Shown here piece by piece: positions 12,271 to 24,639 of a stretch of DNA of 64,000 bases. The stretch covers positions 12,865,710 to 12,929,709 of the forward strand of contig CP136062.1 of assembly GCA_032622095.1 (NCBI GenBank), read 5' to 3'. The notes below the pieces were generated by a model. It was not told where the DNA came from and ran no database searches. It was given only the letters and a program-made list of their open reading frames with translations. This DNA is from Siphonodentalium dalli (Eukaryota; Mollusca; Scaphopoda; Gadilida; Siphonodentaliidae). The first letter of the stretch is position 1; every line of letters starts with the position of its first letter. Made by a program: the position numbers and the translations under genes.

Positions 12271-12593
12271 GCTAACCAATAAACGAGGCTGAGGTAGATC
12301 CGTGAGTATGAAGTTACAACAAACCAATCGTAGCGTCTGAGCGCATATGAACACAGAGGCTTTATATATCTATCCGCATTCAGGGCACACATTTAAAATT
12401 TAGCAGGAAGAGAACGCTCCCGAAGCTGCGAACCAATGGGTGCAAAAGAAGCTGAGGGGCCACCATGTAGATCCGCGATTACTGTAATAACAAACCAATG
12501 GTAGCATGGGAACGCTTATGGGCCCAGATAGTCCTCAATGGTATCCGCATACATGGCACATATTTAGAATTTTACAGGAAGTGAACACTCCAA
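12271..12593 (+). repeat. Direct duplication of ~150-170 bp
   Basis: 12271-12421 and 12425-12593 align through AACCAATNNNNG...GCTGAGG, GTAGATCCGYGA, ACAAACCAATSGTAGC, a TATCCGCAT block, and GGCACAYATTTAAAATTTWRCAGGAAG. Moderately diverged, so not recent. Confidence 0.75.
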
Positions 12594-12599
12594 TAGATA

Positions 12600-14480
12600 T
12601 GCAATACATTTGCCTCGGGGTTCACCGTTCAAGCTCGATCTTTCTGGTTCTAAAACAAATTCCCGTCAACAAGAATGTATACTGGTGATGCGGAGCGGAC
12701 CGCGAAAAAAGGTCCGGTACCTGTCCACGGCTGTACTGGACCGGGAACCGAACCACACCTTCTGGACCGGTCCAGAATATATGTAGTTGTGGAACTACCA
12801 CATAGTTTACAAATATGTGACTTCAACAGATACACTTTTGTATATTGTTAAGAATACATGTTTTGAGCGTTTCGTAGATTAGTCCTAAACTATTATATCT
12901 AGCGTAACGTGCGAATACAACTGAGCTCTCCAGAGTATCAGTATGCGATTGGCTAACGATAAATACAGTTTTCGGAGTTAGCCAATGATGGTCACTATCA
13001 CTATAGTGAATTAATTTCGTTAGTGTGCAATTAAGGCGGGTCACTATAGCCAGTTCTTCGCTTGGAGAGACAACTGGAATTCATATATTTAAATATGAAT
13101 ATGGTTGTATGGGTATATAATTATATACGTATACTTCTAGACATATATATGACGGTATAATTGAATAACAATGAATAACATATGTATAACAAATAACCAA
13201 CGAATTGTGATATCTGATCACTCAGCGCAGTTTTCCACACAAAATGGGGGTTTATCTCTGGTTGATCGCAGAAGTACTAAATCGGAAAACGCTGGAGATG
13301 TGTGTATGATTTGTGTACATGTTACGTGCATGGTTATGACATGCAATTATCGTAATTAAAATATACGAATACACTATTTAAATGAGATACTCACATACAT
13401 TGATGCGCATATTTGAAAGTTCAATCAAATTGACGTCAACATATGTTGTATATTATGTATGTTGTATTGTATATTGTGGAAGCTTTTGTAAATCAAGTTG
13501 CATCCAGTGGTTGTCTGGTGTCCTCATCTGGTGTCGAGTTTTATGCGAATAAGACACTGTCTATCTGCTCAAACATGTGTTTAGTTGCCATTTAGTCCAT
13601 TGTCGACATTAAACAGTTGGTACTTTTTTAAGCTGGACATGATCATGCGACATGTGTGATATCTTTAAAACGGTACAGTACTACTAATATTTGTAAATTT
13701 TACTGCCTTCCTCTCTACTTTCAATCCTGGAAATAACTCAAATGTTGGTGCTGAACCAATGTTGTCTGTTGTCATTTCTACGACTTTTGTTATTATTGTT
13801 GTTTTTGTAACGATACAATTATAAAATATGACATATAATTTGCCTGAAAAACATTTCAAGCCCAAATGACCCATCATTGTCTGAAATAATGTCAAACACG
13901 TTAGTCTGTCTCCTACCAGGGCCCATGAAGGGTGCATGATGTCATTGTGAAATCAATATTTTAGAGCAATAATTTGTCGTGAACGTTAACTTAAACCCGA
14001 TGCTATGACCTTTAACTGCTCATATACATCCCGCAAGTCACCCCGAAGCCACCGTGCCTTTTTTATTTTACCCGATGCGTTTGTGGTCGATGTTTTCAAC
14101 TTTATTCATCAAACGAATTACAAAAACAAAACGAGTCTGCGACATTTTGAGCCGCTAGCTGATTGATTGACAATAACCAAGAGTAATGTTCACAAATGTT
14201 GACTTGACAAAAATCAGTTAAGCATAGATAACCGATGGAGTATTGAAGAGTCACTTAATTATTAATTTTCTCTGTACAAAGAAGCTTACCTAATTTTAAA
14301 ACAGAAGTGAAAGTGAAAGTATCGTTAAATAACTGGAATTTGTTTTGATACAATATTAAAATTCTGCGAATTTCACACGTGGCAGCGTGACCTTGACCTC
14401 CGCAATTCTTGTTTGGTTTAAAAATTTACTGCGATTCGCAGACACGTTTGGGCACAAACACATCAGGTGAAATAAAAAAA
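12600..14480. other. About 1.9 kb with little recognisable content
   Basis: A GGACCGG-rich patch at 12688-12776 resembles patches at 21405-21500, 23085-23100 and 23345-23410. The rest is AT-rich with no supported gene, RNA or long repeat. Confidence 0.45.
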
Positions 14481-16329
14481 AAGGTATAGTCCAGGAGATA
14501 TGGAGGTCGCCCAGGACTCAACTTCACCACACTAATTTTTTTTCTTAATGGCGTCCATCATGGCGGCCATTTGTTTTATATGCACTAGGTTTCTTTGATC
14601 GCCGTTATAGTAAAGATGACATCACATGCGGTCTTTTTTTCCCGCTCGATTCGTTATGCTAATATACAACCCTTACAAATTAGCCAAAAATCCGACATCA
14701 AAATCCAATATGGCGGCCAAGATGGCCGCCGAAATGTGAAAATATGCTATTTTTCTGACATTTCACCATCATTCGTTTGTCTCTGTGGGAAAATATTGGC
14801 ATTTTGGCATAATGTTATACATTTATCGTATAGAAGAATCATTGGCGAACACATGGGGCCCATAATATACATTCATTGTGGGATATTTTTATCCGATATC
14901 ACGTTTTCCCAAATGCCGGTATAATAGGTCAAAGCCGAATCGACGTTAATAACGTGATGTAATATTTCGAATCAATGAATGTTATTGCTATCATAACAAC
15001 ACCCATGCATATATTTGTGCAGGAGATAGTCGAGCTAGGATTCCTCTTATACCTGAGTTGAGAAATATTCATCCTAATCCAAGATGGCGGCCAAAATGGC
15101 CACCAGATATACAAAATCGCCGAAAATCGCTGATTTTAACATCAGTGAGTATTATTGTCATGATAAATCCACACCTACTTACTATTTTGAGTTGGGAACA
15201 CTTAGGCGAAGAACTTTCCTTGTACCATATCCAAATAAAAGTCCCCCAAATCCAAAATGGCGCCCACAATGGGACAGATTTGGAAAAATTACCAAAATTT
15301 CCTCATATTCACACCATTGGGCATTATTGTCGAGACAGCTCCACCCATGCTTACAGTTGAGTTGGAAATACTGAGGTGAAGTAATTACCTTACATCTCAT
15401 GCAAGAAATGGTTTTCCAAATCGAAGATGGCGGCCAAAATGGCGACCGAAATTTGAAAACACGCCTACATTCCTTGACTTTCTTACGAAGGGCATTATTG
15501 TTTCGCGATTGCTACACACCATTGCATGTTGATGTGGAATAATGATATGAGGTATTCATTAGAGTTTGGCAATTGATACTCACAGTCAAGATGCCGGCCA
15601 AACTGGCGGCCATAAATTGAAAAGAAGTCGATATTATCACATACTAATTTCAACTTTTTGTCATAATATCGGAATGTATGGAAGAAACTGTACATAAACC
15701 ATCTATTAGTTCAACTTAAACGTATCAAAACGCATGGCATAGCTCGTATCCTTCTGGAAAGATGAAAACCCACAATTAATATCGCGATGTGGAATTTCGA
15801 AATCCATTCTCCACTCAGCGCCGATAATGACCGTAACCTTAGGTGCGCCGAATACTCATATCAGAGCAATTACCTGATAACAGATTCTGATTTGCCACGT
15901 CACGTCCATAATTATCTGGACCAGCTCCTATTTCTTTGTCTGATATATCTTGGTCGCTCACACCGACAAAGTATTCACCACTTCATGTGAGAAGGGTCCC
16001 TCTAATCATAACGTTTCAAACAGCTCATTTTCCAGCGTCTAGCTTACTATTTTAAATATTTGCTAAATATGGGATTTGTGCGTCATCTTGAACTAGGAAG
16101 GTATATGGTCGATGAGTATACAAGCTTACAGAAGGTCATCTCTATGTATGTGTCTCATACCCCATGGGGATAACGACATGTACACCTGTCGAACCAGTTA
16201 GCTAGTCACTTCTCAATAGATGGTTCGTTAACTCACAAACTCAGCTAACTCAAACTCAGTGGACAACTTTGAAAGTGTTTCGAAGGTTGCTAGCTGTCTC
16301 ATTCCATTGGACAGATGTCTATATGCTAA

Positions 16330-17499
16330 GGAGAAGACCATAATGTACCGACTACTCACACCTCTTGACCATGATCCGAAGCAAACTGTGTGACGTGCAG
16401 CAGTTGTCTCGTCGAATATCTCCCAGCAGACAAGAACAATACTCCCGGTGCTAGTTTGTGGACATGCGCCATGATAGTGGGAATGAAATTAGCCACGGTA
16501 TACACCACCCCTATACCTGGTGCATGTTAAGATATAGAATGTAGTGTGTGTCGGTTGTTTTTGGTGTGGTAAGATTGTATTTTCACATCCGTTTCGAAGC
16601 AGTTCTGATTCAACTTGACCAGACGTACAATTTTGTCTGGATAATACTATGCTAGCCTCCCTCAAAACAGTCGGATGGGCTAAAGGATAATGTCTTTATA
16701 GCATGAAGGTATGCGTTTTTGTTATCCGCTCGCAGGGTTAGTGTCAGTATGTAGGCGGAATTATCCAAGAAAATGTCAGGAACTGTGGTACATTTATTTC
16801 ACTATGTATTTAAAGCACAATTTATACTCTCGATGGCAATGGTTGTGGGCGTTGGGGAACACGACCTTTATGATCATATAGCTTTATATATATATATGAC
16901 TTTAGAATATAGTAGTCAATGTCTCATGTAGGACAATGGTCGCAATGGTGATGTTACCAATAAATCACTTGGTGTGCCCAACGTATGTTGAACTGAATGC
17001 CAGAGCTCATCAGCGTAACATTCCTCTGGATGTTCTTCGCGTTGAACATTTCACCCTTGTGTTAATGGCATTTGTACTTTCTGGAACCATACCGACCACC
17101 ACCAGCGTGAGTATGACATATCAGCCAACTATCAAAGGCATCGCCTTTAAGACTACATCCCGTCTGGTGGGGCTTATACGGTAGTAACCAATAGTACCGC
17201 CTGGTCCAGTTGATTAAGAACGGCTTCTAAACGGATGGGAATATACAATCTTAGGAAAGCAAAGCCACACATGAGATCCTGTCTGAATCTAAAACATACC
17301 AAAACAAGGGGCGGTGCAGTCATGGTCCAATTTCATTTCCACTATCATGACACATTCCCACAAACTAGCACCGTGTGTATTGTTATCATCTGCTTGGATC
17401 TGTTCGGTGAGACGATTGCTGGACGCCAACAAGATTGTTCTTATGATCATGTTCAAGAAGTGTGTGCATATTATGTATTATGGTCTCCTGCGCCTTATA
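16330..17499. other. Unpaired core of element B, left part
   Basis: About 1.2 kb between the arms. Open frames of 80-120 codons (for example 17235-17507 and 17314-17679) show no known domain and cross into element C. There is no supported gene. Confidence 0.45.
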
Positions 17500-18373
17500 C
17501 ACCCTAAATCTAGTTGGATAAGAAGTTATCCAACAGTCATTCAACCGTTGTATGCCCACAGCACCTATCTACGTTGTGTGAAAAGTTGTATGACAATTTT
17601 GTTGGATACACGTTTACACAACGTTGCATATATATATACTACCAACGGTTGTATGTTAATTATACAACGTGTTGGGTGAAATTGCACACAACACTCAATC
17701 AACGTTAATTGCACACAGCACCTATCTACGTTTATTGAACTGTTGGGTGTTGGGTAGAGTTGGATGACATTTGTTGATTGGAAAGTTTACCCAACGTTGA
17801 TTGGAAAGTAAAATGGGGCAAGACGTCGTGGATAGCTTTGCCAGTATAGTATACCTTTGTTGTAATTATGTTTTGTATGATTATGTAGGCTTTATGTGTT
17901 GAGTGTATGAGTGTACTACTTTAGTCAAATTAGTGCCGTCAGCAGTCGCGTTGTGTAAATTTGTTAACTTCAAAATTGGGCAAATATAAATAAATATACA
18001 CTCAATTCATAAAGCATACATAATCAGTGTATCGTACAAAGAATAATTATAACAAATGTATACTATACCGGCAAAGCTATCCACGACGTTTAGTCACATT
18101 TTCCAGTCTCTCAGGAGTTTTTTCACGCAGTCGTCCATCTTGTTTTGAAATATTTTGAACCAAAAACTCGCATGCTCGCCCGCACCGGAAACGCGCTGCT
18201 ATTGGATGACCCGGTCATGTGGCGGTTTTATCCAATGTGGTATGAAAGTAATACCACAGAAGACAGTTCACGCAATCAGTTGTGTACATCGTATTAACTG
18301 TTGGATAATAAGTACACAACAAATTCGCACCGAACGAGTTTTATACAACGTTCATCCAACTATATTTAGGGTG
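17500..18373. mobile_element. TIR element C (TA-flanked), 874 bp
   Basis: CACCCTAAATCTAGTTGGAT at 17500 matches the inverse of ATCCAACTATATTTAGGGTG ending at 18373, 19 of 20 positions. TA dinucleotides abut both ends (17498-17499 and 18374-18375), as expected for a TA-targeting transposon. GTTGTAT/ACAACGT motifs recur inside. A second inverted repeat (17823-18089) lies within it. There is no transposase, so this is a MITE-like or composite element inside the core of element B. Confidence 0.7.
17823..18089. repeat. Inverted repeat nested inside element C
   Basis: ACGTCGTGGATAGCTTTGCC (17823-17842) and the following ~70 nt pair with 17996-18089, ending GGCAAAGCTATCCACGACGT. The arms are about 90 nt with small gaps. 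The ~85-nt loop holds TCAGCAGTCGCG. This is the third level of palindromy in the same locus. Confidence 0.85.
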
Positions 18374-20354
18374 TAGCAGAAAGGCATCCATCAAATCTCA
18401 GGCTTTCAACATTCGAAGCCATATACAGAAGTTGTCCGGGTACGTCAGTGCATTAGATGAGTATGTGAATTGATGAACCGTATATTGAGAAGTGGCTGTT
18501 TGCGAAGATCACCAGGCGTACATGTTGTTATCCTCATTATGTCACCAAAGCTGAAAATACGCAGACAGATAGGTCCGTCTGAAAGCTAGTATACGCATCG
18601 ACCGAATACCTGTCTAGTTTATCACACAAGATGACGCCCATACCCCATATAGCATCTGAATTATACCATAAGCTATACCACGAATGAAGCTCGCCAAGAA
18701 TAAGGATAATAATTCAAAGCTTTCGAAACAAACACGTGAGCTGGACACCAGCATATATATTGTTTGAAACATTCCGATTAGTGGGACCCTTCTACAAAGA
18801 AGTGTTAAAAACTGTGTTGTTGTTGTGAGCGAGATAGATTAATCTGACGAAGAGACGGAAACTGGTCCAGATAATGCTGACAAATCAGAATAAGCTCAGG
18901 TACTGTTGTTTTGATTCTTGGAAGTCATAATTTTACTATTCGGCACACCTATATACGGTTACGACCAGTATGGGCCCTTTATAGTCAAGACAGGATTTTG
19001 AAATGTCACATCGCGATTGTGGGTTTTCATCCTTCCAAAAGGCTACGACTTATGTTGGAACTAATAGATGGTTTATATTATGTACCGTTTCGTCTATACA
19101 GATCGATATTATGACAAAAAGTTGAAACTAGTATGTGATAATATCGACTTATTTTCAATTTCTGGCCGCCAGTTTGGCCGCCATCTTCACTGTGAGTATC
19201 AATTGCCAAACCCTAATGAATACTTCATATCAATATTCGATATCAACATGTAATGGTGGGTAGAAATCGCGAAACAATAACGCCCATCGTAAGAAAGTAA
19301 AGAAATGTAGACGTGTTTTCAAATTTCGGTCGCCATTTTGGCCGCCATCTTCGATTTGGAAAACTATTTCTTGCATGAGATGTAAGGTAATTACTTCATC
19401 TCAGTATTCCTCCTCAACTGTAAGCATGGGTGGAGTTGTCTCGACAAAAATGCCCAATGATGTGAATATGAGGGAATTTCGGTAATTTTTCAAAATTTGT
19501 CCGCCATTTTGGATTTGGGGGACTTTTATTAGGATATGGTACAAGGAATGTTCTTCGCCTAAGTCTTCCTAACTCATAATGGTAAGCAGGTGTGGAGTTG
19601 TCATGACACTAATGCTCACTGATGTTAAAATCAGCGATTTTCGGCGATTGTTTATTTCTGCTGGCCATTTTGGCCGCCATCTTGGATATCGGTAAAAATT
19701 CCTCAACTCAGGTATAAGAGGAATCCTAGCTCGAGTATCTCCTGCACATATATATATGCATGGGTGTTGATATGGTAGCAATGACATTGATTGATTCGAA
19801 ACATTACATCGCTTTATTAACGTCGATTCGGCTTTGACCTATTATACCGGCATTTGGGAAAACGTGATATCGGACAAAAATATCTCACAATGAATGTATA
19901 TTATGGTCCCCATGTGTTCGCCAATGACATATCTATACGATAAATGTATAACATCACGCCAAGATGCCCATATTTTCCCACAGAGACAAACGGAAGGTGG
20001 TGAAATGTCAGAAAAATAGCATATTTTCACATTTTGGCGGCCATCTTGGCCGCCATATTGGATTCTGGTATCGGAGTTTTGGCTAATTTGTAAGCGTTGT
20101 ATTAACGAATCGAGCGGAAAGCAAGACCGCATGTGATATCATCTTTATTATAACGGCGATCAAAGAGACCTGGTGCATATGAACAAAATGGCCGCCATGA
20201 TGGACGCCATCTTGTCTGGAGTCTCTGCGGCCATTTTTATTCTTGTTAACAACCGAAAATAATTAGAGGAGACATTAAGAAATAAAATTTGTGGGGTGAA
20301 GTTGTGTCCTGAGGGAGGGGGTGCAGAGGTCGACCAATATCTCCTGGACTAGTA

Positions 20355-21390
20355 TGTGTGGCTTCGGATTGACTTGCGGAACATGTATGAGCATTAATAT
20401 GTTATGTCATCGCGTTTTAGTACACGTTCGTGACAAATTATTGCTCGAAAATCTTGATTTTATAACTTTATATCCGATTTCAATAGGTTTTGATAGTTGT
20501 ATATCCTTTGAACCTTGTCACTGGTATAGTCTATATTGGTATGTTAGTGAAATCAATAACTGACCACTGTAGTTTCGTACCTTTAAATCTCGGGATATTT
20601 ATCAAAGCATTGTTTGACAAATTACCAATCTCTACGTTTAAGAATGATCTCCGGTGCTATGCGGTCACCCACATTTGGGTATTTTCACCAAATCCCCGAG
20701 ACCCGCTATATTTATATTTATTTTGTTGTCAGACATACTGCGATATCAGGTAATTACAAAACATAATTTGTGAAAAATGGATCTGCTCTTTTCCAATTGA
20801 AAATTGTGAAGTATTTCTGACCACTAAATCTATCTAAAACTCATATAAAGTATTCAAAACATTAGAACATCGTTTATTACAACAAAGATACAATAAAAAA
20901 ACGAAAATATCCGATAATAAACGACGCGAGACGAAATACCGAAATATTTACGAACGCGAGGAAACCACGATGTCACCGCGAAAATACATGTAGGGAAGAA
21001 AAAATTGGGTTTATAAACGCACGATTATTTAACGCCAATGATGTAAAAATATGGGTAACACTTTCAATAATAAAATACAATAGAGCAAAGGATATTATAC
21101 TTACCAATAATCCATGAAGAATCAAGACGATTTATAATGAATTATAAGAAACAGCAAGAAATTATATGTTGTTGAACTTTGGTCATACTCTTTGGTCTGA
21201 CCTTTCAACTTTCGGAAACTGGCGCCTCCATTTCCCGGTTTCCGTTAGGTGTCGCTGCTCAACAATAACAAACACACCAGACTGGTACTCTCAGTCATAT
21301 GAAGAAATGCTGATAGGTGGCGCCGGATTCCAATGTTTACAATGTATGTCAATTCCACAACACTAGTATTTCCCCCCAGTTTTCTGTACA
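20355..21390. other. About 1 kb without recognised features
   Basis: AT-rich single-copy-looking sequence with short open frames only. Confidence 0.4.
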
Positions 21391-21399
21391 TGTACATGT

Positions 21400-21560
21400 A
21401 AGTGGATCGGACCGCTTTGGACCGACCCAGGCAAGGGTACCCGACCGGACTGGACAGCCTGGTCAGTGTGTCGGACCACCTAGTGTAGTCCGGTCCAGTC
21501 CGTTTATAAATGCGAACATTGTTCTTGCTGTACTATAACTGCCTTCCTTGATGTTTATAG
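21400..21560 (+). repeat. GGACCGG-rich dispersed patch
   Basis: Repeats GGATCGGACCGCTTTGGACC, CCGACCGGACTGGACAG and GTCCGGTCCAGTCCGTTTAT, then ATGCGAACATTGTTCTTGC and TTGATGTTTATA. The same succession recurs at 23085-23170 and 23345-23470 inside the ~65-bp array, so this is an outlying unit of that composite repeat. Confidence 0.6.
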
Positions 21561-21816
21561 TACACCCAAGTTGGTGAATACAGATGGGGCATTACTAGTA
21601 TATATGATAATGGATTCTTCGCATGTTGGGATGCAGGTGGGGCATTATGTCATTACGTACGCTCGCGCAACAGTATGGCGATCAGTCAGATTCGTAGGTT
21701 GGTGTCACCCTACCGATTTCCATGACGTCACCATTACGCAGTACATGCCGGCGACGTTACGGAGTAGATTATAGAGTTGACGCCCTTGGCACTGACTTCC
21801 ATTACTAGCTCGTTGC

Positions 21817-21936
21817 TATATAAACAAACCAGCGATGAGGCTTTTGTCGAAAATTGACAGTCAGTACATTCGCCCTGTATACATGTACTTTCAGAAAATA
21901 CAAAACACCACAACGTTATACCCCATCAATGTAAGT
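21817..21936 (+). promoter_or_regulatory. Speculative core promoter and noncoding first exon
   Basis: TATATAAA at 21817-21824 is followed by TCAGTA at 21861 (initiator-like), and then by a consensus donor GTAAGT at 21931. A CRE-like TGACGTCA lies at about 21723. The spacing from TATA to initiator (about 45 nt) is longer than usual, and no coding exon is attached. It could serve the semaphorin gene 9 kb downstream or be chance. Confidence 0.2.
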
Positions 21937-22345
21937 GTATCGATATCATTTGATTCAAATTTCTTGACATGAAACCGCGACAGACACGGCGTGAAATACA
22001 TCGCATTGAGTAAACAATTTCCCATTGTTTCAATTCAACTTCAAGATCGCGGTAAAATCAAAACCGCAATTTGTAAGTGGTAAACATCTGAAAAAGACAT
22101 CAGGTACATGCAGAAACTAATTGTTGTGCATATTTATTTCTATTTGATGTGGCAATTTTTCATGTTTATCAGTATTTTTAACGATAAGAGTGATGGTAAT
22201 TGGGGGACTATATTTTATCTAGCGCATTAAATTTAAAATAAAAAGTCGTGAATTGGCTGAGTGTTTTCTATGGCCGCACATTTCGTTGATAATTACGAGC
22301 CATTTGTTTGTCTAAATAACATTTTTAAGTTCGAAGAGCATTAGA

Positions 22346-22508
22346 ATGGGGATAAGTGTGGTGTGATTTCGGAAAGGTACATGGCGAATATACTGTGGCA
22401 AATACCCGTTAATGGGCTCCGGCTCCGCCGTCGCCCATTAACTAAATTTGCCACAGTATATTAGCTATGTATCTTTCCGAAATCACAAAACACCATACTG
22501 TTATCCCC
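22346..22508. repeat. Long hairpin HP3, ~72-nt arms, 15-nt tip
   Basis: The left arm, from ATGGGGATAAGTGTGG to TTAATGGGC (end 22417), pairs with the right arm 22433-22508, with small gaps near the base and near the tip. The tip 22418-22432 is TCCGGCTCCGCCGTC, close to the TCCGCTTCGCGTC tip of HP1 apart from two added bases. The arms share no similarity with HP1. Confidence 0.87.
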
Positions 22509-22749
22509 TAAATAAAATTATTGAAGATTGTAATTGTATTTTTCTGCCAACATTAAATTAAATTAAATAAATTAAGTAAAATACAGTGAAATTATTTTTT
22601 AAATTATTTTTTATTACATTTTTGCGCACGTTGGCATCTCTCTGAGTGCATTCTAGTTGTATGTGTGCTGGGAATGGATCATCGCATGTTGGTGTGTAGG
22701 CAGGACACTATGAGTAGGTTGAAAGTGTTTTCGTAGTTTGATTTTCCAA

Positions 22750-23925
22750 CGAATTATGTCTTCATTTGTTCATTAATTAGCAGTTTAGCAGCATAGCACC
22801 ACTAGAATCGAGTTTGAAACTCCATTTTCTTAATGTGTTCATGAATTAGCAGTTTAGCAGCACACTACCACTAGAATAAAGTTTGAAACTCTTGATTCTA
22901 AATGTTTTCATTAACTAGCAGTTTAGCAGCAAAGAACCGCTAGAATCGATTTGGAAACTCTCGTTTCTAAATTTGTTCATTCGTTAGTAGTTAAGCAGCA
23001 TATCACCGCTAGAATCGAGTTGAAATTCCATTTTAATCATTCCTGCATGTATTAGCAGCATAGCACCACTAGAATAGAGTTGAAACTGGACCGTACCGGA
23101 CTGGACTGCTTTGTTAATGCGAACATTGTTCTTGCCGTACTAAGTGTTTTCTTTGATGTTTATAAATGTTTTCATTCAATAGCAGTTTAGCAGCATATAT
23201 AGCACCTTTAGAGTTGAGTTTGAAACTCTCGGTTTTAAATTTGTTCTTAAATTAGCAGTTTAGCACTGCTAGAATCGAGTTTGAAATTCATTTTCATAAT
23301 TCTTGCATGTTTTAGCAGCATAGGACCGTTAGAATAGAGTTGAAACTGGACCGGACCGGTCGCTCCTAGTCGGTGGAACGGACCACCTAGTTCAGTCTGG
23401 TCCAGTCCGCATCGCGAACATTATTTGTGCTGTACTAGGTGTTTCCCTTGATGTTTATAAAGGTTTTCATTAACTAGCAGTTTAGCATCATAGTACCGTT
23501 AGAATCGAGTTTGAAACTCTCGTTTCTAATTTACTTCGTAAATTAGTAGCTTAGCAGCATGTATCATCGTCATACAATCCAGGTTGAAACTCTGGTTTCT
23601 TAATGTTTTAATTAATTATTATTGATTTATCAATTATTTATTAGTTATTTATTTATTATTTATTAATTTCAGTTTAGGAGCATAGCACTGCTAGAATCGA
23701 GTTTGCAATTATATTTTCTGCATGTTTTCATAATTAGCAGTTTAGAAGCATAGCACCGATAGAATCGAGTTTGAAACTCTCGTTTCTTACTGTTTCATTA
23801 ATTAGCAGTTTAGCAACATAGCACCGCTAGAAGCGAGTTTGAAACTCCATTCTCTTCCTTTGTTCATTAGTTAGCAGTTTAGCAGCATATCCCCGCTTGG
23901 GTTTGAAATTCCAATTGCAAGTCTT
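22750..23925 (+). repeat. Degenerate ~60-65-bp tandem array
   Basis: Units carry ATTAGCAGTTTAGCAGCATA, GCACCGCTAGAATCGAGTTT and GAAACTCTCGTTTCT blocks. Around 15 diverged copies, interrupted at 23085-23170 and 23345-23470 by the GGACCGG/GCGAACATTGTT patch, and at 23610-23670 by an ATT-rich simple repeat. Confidence 0.85.
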
Positions 23926-23931
23926 TCTATT

Positions 23932-24632
23932 AACCAATGTAAACTTTCAGGTAGTTATTAAATTATTCACGGTACGTACTATTTAATGTGAAATTTCCAA
24001 ATCTCCGATTATTAGCCATCGTTGCCTTGGAAACTCAAATTTACGAAATTTGTCCCCATTGGATTTTCCTAAACAAAATATATTCCAACGCAGTAGAATT
24101 TTAACTATCCAGAGTATACCAACAGATATATAAATGACATATTGCATATATTATGACAAGTTATGTTGTGATTTTTTGTGTCAACGATCGACTATATATA
24201 TATAAAAATCCCAAGTTATGTCTGGTTGTACATACAAATGTTGTCGCCACATATTTCAAACTGCTATAGTTTTTAATGCATGTATCGATATTCAATCAAA
24301 TGAACCTGCACAAGGAGCCTGAATTCCGGAGTTTATAATAAATCATAACAAGGACAGTCGAAAATGCGACTGTTAAATGATAAAGATCCTGAGTTTTAAC
24401 AATAACCTTGACCTTTATACATGACCTTGACATTTCAAGGTCACCAGTGATATGTGGAAACATCGGCCATTACAAGTGTTTCCATAACCCAATGTGAACT
24501 TTTAGGTAGTTATTAAATTATTCACGATTACGCACGATTTAATGTAAAATTTCCAATTACATAATGTTTCGCCATCGTTGCGATGGAAACACAAATTTAT
24601 CAGATTTGTCCCAATTGGATTTGTCTAATATA
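23932..24632 (+). repeat. Pair of ~143-bp direct repeats
   Basis: 23932-24076 and 24484-24630 both run CCAATGTRAACTTTYAGGTAG, TTATTAAATTATTCACG, GCCATCGTTGC and CCCAWTTGGATTT. The ~410-bp interval carries CCTTGACCTTTATACATGACC. They could be relic LTRs or a local duplication. There is no primer-binding or coding evidence for an LTR element. Confidence 0.65.
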
Positions 24633-24639
24633 TTGATAG

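Larger units (their letters stand above)
14487..20351. mobile_element. Giant fold-back element B, 5.9 kb
   Basis: TAGTCCAGGAGATAT at 14487 is repeated in inverse at 20337-20351. The arms are diverged but continuous from 14487 to about 16330, and from about 18420 to 20351. GTA flanks both ends and may be a 3-bp target duplication, although ATA/TA ambiguity remains. The arms carry AAGATGGCGGCCAAAATGGC-type motifs near 14560, 14707, 15081, 15262, 15424 and 15600, with complements in the right arm. The terminal ~200 bp match the left end of element A. No transposase is recognisable in the ~2-kb core, so this is a non-autonomous long-TIR element. Confidence 0.78.

Noticed and set aside
23932-24632. 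The 143-bp direct repeats as LTRs of a small retrotransposon
   Set aside because: No primer-binding site, polypurine tract, coding sequence or target duplication is visible. A local duplication explains them.
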